Below are positions 1 through 10,868 of a DNA stretch of 64,000 nt, piece after piece. Every line of letters starts with the position of its first letter. The stretch's first letter is position 1. The translations under genes and the position numbers were made by a program. A model generated the notes under the pieces. The model was given only the letters and a program-made list of their open reading frames with translations, did no database searches and was not told the DNA's origin. This stretch comes from Lingula anatina (lineage: Eukaryota > Brachiopoda > Lingulata > Lingulida > Lingulidae). The DNA lies in assembly GCF_001039355.2 (NCBI RefSeq), contig NW_019775380.1, positions 657,640 through 721,639 of the forward strand, written 5' to 3'.

Positions 1-936
1 AGCAGTTGTTCCAACTGCACAGTGACCACTTTTAGCAGATCAAGGCATTGTATTTGTTCCTTACTCTTCATTTTATATACTTCCTGTATAGAAGTCATCA
101 ACTGAAATTGAGTAAAACATGGAAATTTGTATAATACTGTGTAATATTGCAATGTATTAAATATGTTTTTAAAAATGCCTCATTTTCATTTGACATTTTT
201 CAAATTTAGGCAGATGGATTACACATTAGAAAAAAATAAATAGGTATATTACTCGGCACATAATACACTTTTTCATTTATCTATTTACACTCTCATTGAT
301 TTCAAAGTAGATATGTACAGATATAGAAAAAAAATTATAAAAACTGGAAATTATGAAGCAGCTGAAAAATCATTTTATTTTGTTTATTTGAATTCCATTG
401 ATAGAATATAGTTTGCTTCCCCATTCAAAACGAGTGCTTATAGACTGAAGTACATTTTAAAAGGAATGGGAAAATAAAACGACGTAAAATGTCAGCACAT
501 CAGTTAACTGTAGCTATACAAAATTTACAAAGTAAAAAATGGTTTTGAGCACTTTGATTGAATTAAGCTGACTTATCCAATGACGTTTTCACCGCCTTAA
601 TCGTCATCTCCTAACCCTCCTTCAACTGAAGTATTTGTTTACATTCAAGGGGGTTTCATTTAGTAACACAATTTGTGTCTCGGTTGCGACCCCCATTCTC
701 TGACCCCACCCACTTAAATCAAACATATTTAAATACACATTTTACTCATAAAGGTCCAAAATAAAGTTTCAGAAACACAACAGTAAGATTCATTTTCAAT
801 GAAGAAATTTTAATGCATAAGACAAAAAACTTAAAATCGCCTGTTTTGATTATTATACCCCACTTAGATAGCCCCAGAACTAATACGCCGATTTTGGCGT
901 GAGGCACCATATGGTGACACCCCTGCAAAATGAAAA
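1..936. repeat. Duplicate of 1775-2710 (contig-end overlap)
   Basis: Base 1 aligns with 1775 and base 936 with 2710, with no difference noticed by eye. The block holds the start of AT-hook exon 2 and part of the intron before it. It ends at an N at 937, and the sequence after the N jumps back into exon 2. An unmerged contig end is the simplest reading. Nothing in the block should be counted as an extra gene. Confidence 0.8.
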
Positions 937-937
937 N
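937..937. other. Single-N assembly join
   Basis: A lone N separates the 1-936 duplicate from the AT-hook exon that starts at 938. The sequence that should follow 936, as seen at 2711 onward, is missing. The N therefore marks a join, not a base ambiguity. Confidence 0.8.
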
Positions 938-2817
938 TGTACAATTTTCCGTCTGTGTTTCCAACGCCTTTTCCTCATTTTTCTATCTGGTTTGTAATCA
1001 TCATCATCATCTTCATTTTCAGACATTGAGCCTTGGTCTACAGATGCACTGTAATCTACATCATTTGCTTCATCGTTTTCTTTTTCATTTAATTCATCAA
1101 CAGCCAATGAAGGATCTTCTTCCACTGCTTTGGTCTCCTTATTTTCCAACTGAGTGAGCTTTCTTGGATGTGGATTTTTTCTTTTGCTGGAAACTGTCTG
1201 TCTCTGCTGTTTGACACGCTGCCTATCACCTGCTGTCTTTAATGCCTTCATTTTGATCTTCTTTGTCACTGTGTCTGTCTTGCAGTATTGGCTATCTTTA
1301 TTTTTCGGTGGACGCCCACGTCTTCTTTTAGGTCGGGGTTCAATTTCAGCATCATTTCCTTCCATAGTTTTCTTCAGATTAGGTTTTGATACAACTCTGC
1401 CTCTCTGAGTTGTAAACGTCTCTGAAGCTGCAAGTGCCAACTGACTGAGGTTAACGACTTGGTCTACAAGTTCATCCAGTATGCCACACACAGCACCAAC
1501 ACTAGTATCCCCCACATATCTCTGCCTGGCTGTGTAAGGGAACTCTGTACAATCCTTTACATTGTGTGATATCTGGCAGGTAGATGGTGTGGGAAGGCAT
1601 AATAAAGATTGCTCTGATATAATGTCAATGATTTTACTGAAACACTTATTTCTCTCATTTTCTCCATCTGAGTTTCCTTGTATTTCACTATCAGCTGAAA
1701 ATCCAGGTAAAGTTTTACCATCGCACCCTGCGCTGTCACCATGTACCCAAACTCCAGTTGTTCCAAGCAGCCTGAGCAGTTGTTCCAACTGCACAGTGAC
1801 CACTTTTAGCAGATCAAGGCATTGTATTTGTTCCTTACTCTTCATTTTATATACTTCCTGTATAGAAGTCATCAACTGAAATTGAGTAAAACATGGAAAT
1901 TTGTATAATACTGTGTAATATTGCAATGTATTAAATATGTTTTTAAAAATGCCTCATTTTCATTTGACATTTTTCAAATTTAGGCAGATGGATTACACAT
2001 TAGAAAAAAATAAATAGGTATATTACTCGGCACATAATACACTTTTTCATTTATCTATTTACACTCTCATTGATTTCAAAGTAGATATGTACAGATATAG
2101 AAAAAAAATTATAAAAACTGGAAATTATGAAGCAGCTGAAAAATCATTTTATTTTGTTTATTTGAATTCCATTGATAGAATATAGTTTGCTTCCCCATTC
2201 AAAACGAGTGCTTATAGACTGAAGTACATTTTAAAAGGAATGGGAAAATAAAACGACGTAAAATGTCAGCACATCAGTTAACTGTAGCTATACAAAATTT
2301 ACAAAGTAAAAAATGGTTTTGAGCACTTTGATTGAATTAAGCTGACTTATCCAATGACGTTTTCACCGCCTTAATCGTCATCTCCTAACCCTCCTTCAAC
2401 TGAAGTATTTGTTTACATTCAAGGGGGTTTCATTTAGTAACACAATTTGTGTCTCGGTTGCGACCCCCATTCTCTGACCCCACCCACTTAAATCAAACAT
2501 ATTTAAATACACATTTTACTCATAAAGGTCCAAAATAAAGTTTCAGAAACACAACAGTAAGATTCATTTTCAATGAAGAAATTTTAATGCATAAGACAAA
2601 AAACTTAAAATCGCCTGTTTTGATTATTATACCCCACTTAGATAGCCCCAGAACTAATACGCCGATTTTGGCGTGAGGCACCATATGGTGACACCCCTGC
2701 AAAATGAAAAACCTTATTTTTAATTGATTCAACAGCCCTTAATGCCATCAAGTCACATACCTGGTTTTTAAAGAGGACAAAATTTGCATCCTGTCCTGCA
2801 TTTATTGACCCATCCAT
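938..2817 (-). CDS. Uncharacterised AT-hook nuclear protein, copy 1 (3' truncated at N)
   Basis: I do not recognise this family. The model has exon 1 at 2761-2817 (19 codons, starting at an ATG at 2817) and exon 2 at 938-1875, which is open for about 312 codons. Donor CAG|GTATGTG and acceptor TTTCAG|TTG both keep phase 0. Residues about 20-60 look helical and leucine-rich. Near residue 205 there is a basic AT-hook (KRRRGRPPK), which in known proteins binds the minor groove of AT-rich DNA. A Lys/Arg-rich stretch, a Glu-rich stretch and a run of five Asp follow, then another basic stretch cut by the N at 937. The true C-terminus is missing, and further domains such as zinc fingers could be lost. 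The start is uncertain: the open frame extends upstream of 2817 but has no ATG there. It is divergent from ANAPC11. Confidence 0.55.
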
Positions 2818-3193
2818 ACTTGCACCTAAATTAGGAAGAAAAATAATACTACATCGCTGGCGAATTTGCTCTAAAAACAATGGCGCTCCAAGAATGAGAA
2901 AATTACCGGTAGATGCCGCATGCAATAAAAGCCTTAATAATTGTTCCAAATTTCTCTTTCCAGTGACGTAATCAATATATCGTTAATTTCAATTTAGAAT
3001 TTTAAAAATGGGCTGTACAATAGAAATGCAATTATGAATTATATTACATCGTTATATAGACTGTGATTTATCTTGGGCACAGCGACACCTAACGTAACAC
3101 ACTAAAACCTTAAATATAGAATCTCTCATTTTCCGCACTTTTTTCAAATGGTGAAAAAATACACCTAAAACACGGAATATTTCGAGAACACTG
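2818..3193. promoter_or_regulatory. Probable bidirectional promoter, AT-hook gene / ANAPC11 (copy 1)
   Basis: About 375 bp separate the proposed AT-hook start (- strand) from the ANAPC11 start codon (+ strand). I see no TATA box at a useful position. A CRE-like TGACGTAA occurs near 2963. The spacing is typical of head-to-head animal gene pairs. The role is inferred from geometry only. Confidence 0.4.
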
Positions 3194-5077
3194 ATGAAGG
3201 TCAAGATCAAAGGCAAGTAGTAGCAAACATATTCAACTTTACCGCAAGTGCAATTTTATTTGCTCTTTGATATGCAAAGAATAGATGAATTGCAACTGGT
3301 CAACTCCGCCAGACCTTCACTGGCTTCAGCTTCACTGTCAGTATTTCTGCCGTACAGTTACATATTAGGTACTTAAAGTCATAATAACTCTTCATTTTGG
3401 CCAAAAATTGGATTTTCCTGGAGTAAACGGCAATTTTCCCGTACTTACCAATGGTCAGCGACCCCAATCCTGCATTCAAAGTTAATCCAGGGTTTTTTTC
3501 CTAAACGTACGGTTTTTTGTTAAAATCTCTTAAGAGATTTTAACTGACGGAGCTCTCTCTGACATCGCATAGTCACTGTTGACCTACTTAAAACCGCGGG
3601 AAAAGCAGACAACAACAACACTATATAAGATTCATGAGATATATTCGTCTTTTTGTTAAAAATACATTAATATCCACAATGTGTGCCGTTCTGGGCTTTT
3701 TGTTATCCGACGCACTGTACAAAAACTCGCAACTTACGTCTGCGTCCGCATTAATGCGTTTGGCGCCATATGTTATTTTGGTCTCGAATGAACGCGAGAA
3801 TCCGCGTGACACCATTACGTCATTAGCAACGAATGCCTTGATGAAAGCTTCGAAAGCCCTATTGACAAGCACAGATTTTAGTTTTACTACAATAACGGCC
3901 GTTTTAGTGGTAAAATACAATAGAATATATTTCCATGCGTTGTTTACAATGTATTTCATGCGGAATTTTGAATCTCAAAGGAAGAGTTATTATTGCTTTA
4001 AATGGTAGGCTTTTAAGCCGAAAACTGAAGCAACTTGGAAATTTTTACATCAGTCAAAGAAACATAGTGCTATCAAAAAAAATTGAAGCATTTACCTACC
4101 ATTTACCAGTGTCTTTATTATTTATTCATTATTTATTATTAAAATAAAGTATTGGTTATCATTAATATTTTGACATTTATATTAATATATGGTTCTTTGT
4201 TTCATGTTCACATGGCCCTGTGTTTCCTTTTATTTAGGGTAAGTTAGTAATCGTGTCATCCAGGAAATTGGAGAGAAGACAGTGTTGAGCATATCCATTC
4301 GAGAATGTGTCCAACCTCTTTACCCAATCATGTCATTTCAATTTCAGTGATTTTTAGCAAAGCAAAACCATTAATGTAATCCATCTTTGCATTTGCGAAT
4401 TAAAAGTGTTACAAGAGGAGTCAAAAGTAAATTGAAATATGAAGATGCTGGAAGCAGGTCTTCGGATTTAGATGCCCATGGTTATATATAAAAAAATTAT
4501 TTTCCCTAAAACTTCTGCTGTTTTTCTCATGAAAACGCATACTGAAACATTCAGAAAATAAATGTTATATCATATCATATCTAGATCAACTTAGTAAAAA
4601 GAAAATATGCAGCATCTTTTTTTGCCTGGATTTCTTACCATTGTTTTGCTACAAGTGGTACATGTTTTCATCAGGCAAACCTTAATTTTCTTTATGTATG
4701 GGACAACTGCTCATGTGTCTACATTTTTTGGGGTAGGAGAGGTTTGTAACAAGGACTCATTTTTATAGCATTATTCTGATTTACTGTTCATTCTTTATTC
4801 TGTAGATCTTGTCCTTTGTAAATAACATGTTTATAATAAATTTCATTTTTGCACATGTTGGTAAGATCTCCTTTAAAAAATCTGTACACAAAAGTATGTA
4901 CATGTATATGAAAATATACTGGAACAAAGTGTCAAACATTCTGCTGTTTTATTTTCAGTTGGACTGCAGTTGCAACTTGGAAGTGGATAGCCAATGATGA
5001 CAATTGTGGGATATGTCGAATGCCATTTGATGGATGCTGCCCCGACTGTAAACTGCCAGGAGATGACTGTCCCCTAG
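3194..5077 (+). CDS. ANAPC11: ANAPC11, copy 1 (exons 1-2 only, cut by N at 5246)
   Basis: This is a partial copy of the RING-H2 subunit of the anaphase-promoting complex. Exon 1 (3194-3216) encodes MKVKIKG plus two bases. Exon 2 (4959-5077) supplies the N-terminal half of the RING, with CGIC, CCPDC and the GDDCPL segment. Intron 1 carries the 621-bp TTAA-flanked element described separately. Exon 3 is absent because the sequence jumps at N 5246. The same exons recur with small differences at 7361 and 8498, where exon 3 follows contiguously. This is best read as the second allele of one gene. Confidence 0.8.
3377..3997. mobile_element. piggyBac-like non-autonomous element (TTAA target sites)
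   Basis: A 621-bp insertion is flanked by TTAA at 3373-3376 and 3998-4001. Its ends are imperfect inverted repeats: AGTCATAATAACTCTTC on the left and, reverse-complemented, AGCAATAATAACTCTTC on the right (15 of 17 match). The other copy of this intron, near 7542, lacks the insert and has one TTAA. No transposase is encoded; the two open frames inside overlap on opposite strands and look random. A 26-bp perfect palindrome centred on CTTAAG lies at 3519-3544. TTAA duplication is the hallmark of piggyBac transposition, but the ends are not the classic piggyBac CCC start, so the family call is tentative. Confidence 0.7.
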
Positions 5078-5245
5078 GTAGGTGCAGTGGATTTTGCTCA
5101 GAGGTAAACTGAGGGGAAGGAAATAACTAAATAAGTGCACATTCTGTGAAGGATAATGATTTCAAATTTCACTCAGTGATTTGAAAATAAGTGGAAATCT
5201 GTGGAAATGGAATCTTAACTGCTAATTTTTTTTTTGTTTAAAGGA

Positions 5246-5246
5246 N
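5246..5246. other. Single-N assembly join
   Basis: Left of the N is ANAPC11 intron 2. Right of it, sequence resumes inside AT-hook exon 2, with 5248 aligning to 1076. This begins a second pass through the same locus. Confidence 0.8.
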
Positions 5247-6984
5247 ATTTTCTTTTTCATTTAATTCATCAACAGCCAATGAAGGATCTTCTTCCACTGC
5301 TTTGGTCTCCTTATTTTCCAACTGAGTGAGCTTTCTTGGATGTGGATTTTTTCTTTTGCTGGAAACTGTCTGTCTCTGCTGTTTGACACGCTGCCTATCA
5401 CCTGCTGTCTTTAATGCCTTCATTTTGATCTTCTTTGTCACTGTGTCCGTCTTGCAGTATTGACTATCTTTATTTTTCGGTGGCCGCCCACGTCTTCTTT
5501 TAGGTCGGGGTTCCACATCAGCATCATTTCCTTCCATGGTTTTCTTCAGATTAGGTTTTGATACAACTCTGCCTCTCTGAGTTGTAAACGTCTCTGAAGC
5601 TGCAAGTGCCAACTGACTGAGGTTAACGGCTTGGTCTACAAGTTCATCCAGTATGCCACACACAGCACCAACACTAGTATCCCCCACATATCTCTGCCTG
5701 GCTGTGTAAGGGAACTCTGTACAATCCTTTACATCGTGTGATATCTGGCAGGTAGATGGTGTGGGGAGGGATAATAAAGATTGCTCTGATATAATGTCAA
5801 TGATTTTACTGAAACACTTATTGCTCTCATTTTCTCCATCTGAGTTTCCTTGTATTTTACTATCAGCTGAAAATCCAGGTAAAGTTTTACCATCGCACCC
5901 TGCGCTGTCACCATGTACCCAAACTCCAGTTGCTCCAAGCAGCCTGAGCAGTTGTTCTAACTGCACAGTGACCACTTTTAGCAGATCAAGACATTGTATT
6001 TGTTCCTTACTCTTCATTTTATATACTTCCTGTATAGAAGTCATCAACTGAAATTGAGTAAAACATGGAAATTTGTATAATACTGTGTAATATTGCAATG
6101 TATTAAATATGTTTTAAAAAATGCCTCATTTTCATTTGACATTTTTCAAATTTAGGCAGATGGATTACACATTAGAAAAAAATAAATAGGTATATTACTC
6201 GACACATAATACACTTTTTCATTTATCTATTTACACTCTCATTGATTTCAAAGTAGATATGTACAGATATAGAAAAAAAATTATAAAAACTGGAAATTAT
6301 GAAGCAGCTGAAAAATTATTTTATTTTGTTTATTTGAATTCCATTGATAGAATAGTTTGCTTCCCCATTCAAAACGAGTGCTTATAGACTGGAGTACATT
6401 TTAAAAGGAATGGGAAAATAAAACGTAAAATGTCAGCACCTCAGTTAACTGTAGCTATACAAAATTTACAAAGTAAAAAATGGTTTTGAGCACATTGATT
6501 GAATTTAGCTGACTTATCTAATGACGTTTTCACCGCCTTAATCATCATCTCCTAACCCTCCTTCGACTGAAGTATTTGTTTACATTCAAGGGGGTTTCAT
6601 TTAGTAACACAATTTGTGTCTCGGTTGCGACCCCCATTCTCTGACCCCACCCACTTAAATCAAACATATTTAAATACACATTTTACTCATAAAGGTCCAA
6701 AATAAAGTTTCAAAAACACAACAGTAAGATTCATTTTCAATAAAGAAATTTTAATGCATAAGACAAAAAACTTAAAATCGCCTGTTTTGATTATTATACC
6801 CCACTTAGATAGCCCCAGAACTAATACGCCGATTTTGGCGTGAGGCACCATATGGTGACACCCCTGCAAAATGAAAAACCTTATTTTTAATTGATTCAAC
6901 TGCCCTTAATGCCATCAAGTCACATACCTGGTTTTTAAAGAGGACAAAATTTGCATCCTGTCCTGCATTTATTGACCCATCCAT
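5247..6984 (-). CDS. Uncharacterised AT-hook nuclear protein, copy 2 (3' truncated)
   Basis: This is the second copy of the AT-hook gene. Exon 1 is at 6928-6984 and exon 2 at 5247-6047, with the same splice phases as copy 1. It ends earlier than copy 1, in the Glu/Asn-rich segment. Amino acid differences from copy 1 are few, for example Asp-Val for Glu-Ile just before the AT-hook. In the upstream extension of exon 1, copy 2 has a TAA where copy 1 is open. That supports the start at 6984 rather than further upstream. The differences are of allelic size. Confidence 0.55.
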
Positions 6985-7360
6985 ACTTGCACCTAAATTA
7001 GGAAGAAAAATAATACTACATCGCTGGCGAATTTGCTCTAAAAACAATGGCGCTCCAAGAATGAGAAAATTACCGGTAGATGCCGCATGCAATAAAAGCC
7101 TTTATAAATGTTCCAAATTTCTCTTTCCAGTGACGTAATCAATATATCATTGATTTCAATTTAGAATTTTAAAAATGGGCTGTACAATAGAAATGCAATT
7201 ATGAATTATATTACATCGTTATATAGACTGTGGTTTATCTTGGGCACAGCGACACCTAACGTAACACACAAAAACCTTAAATATAGAATCTCACATTTTC
7301 CGCACTTTTTTCAAATGGTGAAAAAATACAACTAAAACACGGAATATTTCGAGAACACTG
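6985..7360. promoter_or_regulatory. Probable bidirectional promoter, AT-hook gene / ANAPC11 (copy 2)
   Basis: Second copy of the divergent intergenic region, upstream of the complete ANAPC11 gene. It keeps the CRE-like TGACGTAA near 7131. Role inferred from head-to-head layout. Confidence 0.4.
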
Positions 7361-9024
7361 ATGAAGGTCAAGATCAAAGGCAAGTAGTAGCAAACATATT
7401 CAACTTTACCGCAAGTGCAATTTTATTTGCTCTTTGATATGCAAAGAATAGATGAATTGCAAGTGGTCAACTCCGCCAGACCTTCACTGGCTTCAGCTTC
7501 ACTGTCAGTATTTCTGCCGTACAGTTACATATTAGGTACTTAAAGCGTAGGCTTTTAAGCCGAAAACTGAAGCAACTTGGAAATTTTTACATCAGTTAAA
7601 GAAACATAGTGCTATCAAAAAAAATTGAAGCATTTACCTACTGCGCAGTGTCTTTATTATTTATTCATTATTTATTATTAAAATAAAGTATTGGTTATCA
7701 TTAATATTTTGACATTTATATTAATATATGGTTCTTTGTTTCATGTTCACATGGCCCTGTGTTTCCTTTTATTTAGGGTAAGTTAGTAATCATGTCATCC
7801 AGGAAATTGGAGAGAAGACAGTGTTGAGCATATCCATTCGAGAATGTGTCCAACCTCTTTGCCCAATCATGTCATTTCAATTTCAGTGATTTTTAGCAAA
7901 GCAAAACCATTAATGTAATCCATCTTTGCATTTGCGAATTAAAAGTGTTACAAGAGGAGTCAAAAGTAAATTGAAATATGAAGATGCTGGAAGCAGGTCT
8001 TCGGATTTAGATGCCCATGGTTATATATAAAAAAATTATTTTCCCTAAAACTTCTGCTGTTTTTCTCATGAAAATGCATACTGAAACATTCAGAAAATAA
8101 ATGTTATATCATATCATATCTAGATCAACTTAGTAAAAAGAAAATATACAGCATCTTTTTTTGCCTGGATTTCTTACCATTGTTTTGCTACAAGTGGTAC
8201 ATGTTTTCATCAGGCAAACCTTAATTTTCCTTATGTATGGGACAACTGCTCATGTGTCTACATTTTTTGGGGTAGGAGAGGTTTGTAACAAGGACTCATT
8301 TTTGTAGCATTGTTCTGATTTACTGTTCACTCTTTATTCTGTAGACCTTGTCCTTTGTATATAACATGTTTATAATAAATTTCATTTTTGCACATGTTGG
8401 TAAGATCTCCTTTAAAAAATCGGTACACAAAAATATGTATATGTATATGAAAATATACTGGAACAAAGTGTCAAATATTTTGCTGTTTTATTTTCAGTTG
8501 GACTGCAGTTGCAACTTGGAAGTGGATAGCCAATGATGACAATTGTGGGATATGTCGAATGCCATTTGATGGATGCTGCCCCGACTGTAAACTGCCAGGA
8601 GATGACTGTCCCCTAGGTATGTGCAGTGGATTTTGCTCAGAGGTAAACTGAGGGAAAGGAAATAACTAAATAAGTGCACATTTTGTGAAGGATAATGATT
8701 TCAAATTTCACTCACTGATTTAAAAATAAGTGGAAATCAGTGGAAATGGAATCTTAACTGCTAAGTTTTTTTCTTGTTTAAATGAGGGCAGGATATGTCA
8801 AAGACAATTGTTTTGAATATAATTTATTAAGAAATCAAAATGCATCACAGTCTTATCGATTTGACTAATTACAATTTATGGTATTAAAATTACATTTGAA
8901 AATTTCAGTCTGGGGCCAGTGCTCACATTGTTTCCACATCCACTGCATTGTGAAATGGCTGAACTCCCAACAGATAAACCAGCTTTGTCCAATGTGCAGA
9001 CAAGAATGGAAGTTTAAAGAATGA
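7361..9024 (+). CDS. ANAPC11: Anaphase-promoting complex subunit 11 (complete)
   Basis: ANAPC11 is the RING-H2 catalytic subunit of the APC/C. With the APC2 cullin it recruits E2 enzymes to ubiquitinate cyclins and securin in the nucleus and cytoplasm. Exons are 7361-7383, 8498-8616 and 8909-9024, together 258 nt or 85 aa; human is 84. It starts MKVKIKG, followed by a VATWKW segment. The zinc ligands are visible in order: CGIC, CCPDC, GDDCPL, then CSHCFH with a following His, and CPMC near the C-terminus, ending WKFKE. Exon 1 is only 23 nt and uses donor CAA|GTAGTA. An alternative GC donor (AAAG|GCAAGT) with a downstream acceptor is also in frame but would drop the tryptophan before the VATW segment. 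The family call is firm; the exon 1 boundary is less so. Confidence 0.93.
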
Positions 9025-9520
9025 ACTATGTGTAGGTCTTCTTGAAAGACTTATTCTTCCAAGCAGGAAATCCTGTGTCAACCATCTTCATGCTGTGACC
9101 AAGCATTAATGGATACCAAGGGCAATAATCTGAAGTGTCAAAGACCCAGGTCAAGAATTGACAAAATATTCTAAAATGTATCAAAAATCATTCACATTAT
9201 CCACAATTTTTTATGTCTTTTGAGAAAACTATTTTCAGGCAAATATCAGTCCCAAAGAGTTATATAATTTGTTTCAAATTTCTTTAGAAGTCAAATGAGT
9301 GAAGGTCATTTGGAAAGCTTATGTGGCTCATGCAGACTAACAGTCTCAAACAGTTTATTGAGAAATTGTGTTTGATAAAGAAGAGAGACAAAATTGTTGC
9401 ATGGAAAAGAATACAACTGATGGACTTGTGTAAGGACAAAAAAAAATTGGTTTGAAAGTGTTAATATTTTGAATTTAGGTCTAACACATAAATGATATTC
9501 CTTGTTACACATTTATTGTG

Positions 9521-9526
9521 AATAAA
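9521..9526 (+). terminator. ANAPC11 poly(A) signal
   Basis: An AATAAA lies about 500 bp after the ANAPC11 stop and gives a 3' UTR of ordinary length. The duplicate lies at 11365-11370. Confidence 0.55.
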
Positions 9527-9725
9527 TAATGAGAAGCACAATTAAAATGCCACTTATAATATATGCTTGTAAAATATAAGCTTTTGATCCTTTATATATA
9601 TATGTATTCCTTTATATATGTATTCCTTTGAAACCTGATAAAAGAGTGTAATCTAATATTAAAAATGATTCTCCTTCCCTTTGAAATATTTGAGTTGGAT
9701 TTTTTAAAATAACTTGTTTTACAAG

Positions 9726-9757
9726 CAATTCTTATTTTCTTAAGAAAATAAGAATTG
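9726..9757. repeat. 32-bp perfect palindrome downstream of ANAPC11
   Basis: The two 16-base arms (CAATTCTTATTTTCTT and its exact reverse complement) meet with no loop. It lies about 200 bp past the poly(A) signal. The duplicate is at 11570-11601. It could form a cruciform or RNA hairpin; function unknown. Confidence 0.6.
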
Positions 9758-10215
9758 TGAGGTGGGGGATTTCAAAAGTTCAAAAATGTTTTTTGTTACT
9801 TTTTAAAAACCTTTTGGACAATAGTAAGCAGTGACTCCTTTTCACTGAACTTTTTTGTCTTAATTACTGGTGACATACAATAATCATGTTGGTTTAAAAC
9901 TTATGTCTTTACCTCCCCTTGATTATCAATGCATTTTATGTCATTCAATTTTTTTTCTATTAAGGCCGTTTTTAGGTTAGAGGGGGTTGAGAAACAAGTT
10001 GGTAAAAATTAATAATACAAATATTTGAAGTAAAATGTCAAACAAATTACTATTGCAGAAAAACCACTACCTTTAAGCATCTCTTAGAAGTTCATTTACG
10101 AATGTGTATTGATATGAAGTGTATAGTTTCCAGAGTGCTCAACACTGATGGAAGCATTTATACATAATTCTAAAAACTAAGACATATAAATACCTCTACT
10201 CCTAGTTTCAAGACA

Positions 10216-10218
<3 letters not shown>

Positions 10219-10273
<55 letters not shown>
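10219..10273. repeat. (TA)n microsatellite
   Basis: About 27 TA units. The duplicated counterpart at 12064-12120 differs slightly in length, as expected of a slippage-prone repeat or sequencing variation. Confidence 0.95.
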
Positions 10274-10275
<2 letters not shown>

Positions 10276-10627
10276 AAGAGAATAAACGTACAAAAACTGA
10301 CTTTCAATGCTTTATGTTACTAGCATTACTGACCGTTATGCTTGTCATTAATTATGGCCATACACACCAATCTGTATCCTACTGTTATCATAATGTGTTT
10401 TGCTTAGAAGATGGCAGCCTATCTATTTGATGACTGACCCCAATATTTTTTTGTGGCAGAGATCTGGAGCTTCCTAAAATGGCCTAGGAAGTCCAGCTAA
10501 TGGTGTGACTGACCAATTTCTGACAATAAAAAATATATATCTCTACAAACTATGTACAAGATGAAGTACAAACATAAAATAAACAAGTAAAAGCTATTCC
10601 TATAGCAAGATGCATTGAAGCCAATTA

Positions 10628-10628
10628 N
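10628..10628. other. Single-N assembly join
   Basis: Sequence ending at 10627 aligns to 12474, and sequence beginning at 10629 aligns to 8785. The N is the join between two passes of one segment. Confidence 0.8.
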
Positions 10629-10752
10629 AGGGCAGGATATGTCAAAGACAATTGTTTTGAATATAATTTATTAAGAAATCAAAATGCATCACAGTCTTAT
10701 CGATTTGACTAATTACAATTTATGGTATTAAAATTACATTTGAAAATTTCAG

Positions 10753-10868
10753 TCTGGGGCCAGTGCTCACATTGTTTCCACATCCACTGCATTGTGAAAT
10801 GGCTGAACTCCCAACAGATAAACCAGCTTTGTCCAATGTGCAGACAAGAATGGAAGTTTAAAGAATGA
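10753..10868 (+). pseudogene. ANAPC11: ANAPC11 exon 3, duplicate copy
   Basis: Second copy of the terminal coding exon, with CSHCFH, CPMC and the stop, preceded by the same TTTCAG acceptor. It is intact, but no exon 1 or 2 precedes it after the join at 10628. It is probably a duplicate of 8909-9024 rather than a decayed gene. Confidence 0.75.

Larger units (their letters stand above)
8785..10627. repeat. ANAPC11 3' region, first copy (repeated at 10629-12474)
   Basis: The block runs from intron 2 through exon 3, the 3' UTR and about 1.1 kb of downstream sequence. It recurs almost unchanged at 10629-12474 after an N at 10628. Differences are mainly homopolymer and AT-repeat length plus rare single bases, fewer than between the upstream copies. 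That pattern fits an unmerged contig overlap. Confidence 0.8.

Noticed and set aside
2520-2732. 70-codon reverse frame repeated at 746 and 6687
   Set aside because: It lies inside the AT-hook intron and recurs only because the locus is duplicated; no protein features.
3621-4008. Overlapping open frames of ~110-125 codons on both strands inside the TTAA element
   Set aside because: They mirror each other across strands and show no transposase motifs; the element looks non-autonomous.
10219-10273. CRISPR-like or regulatory array
   Set aside because: Plain TA microsatellite in an animal genome; no spacer structure anywhere in the window.
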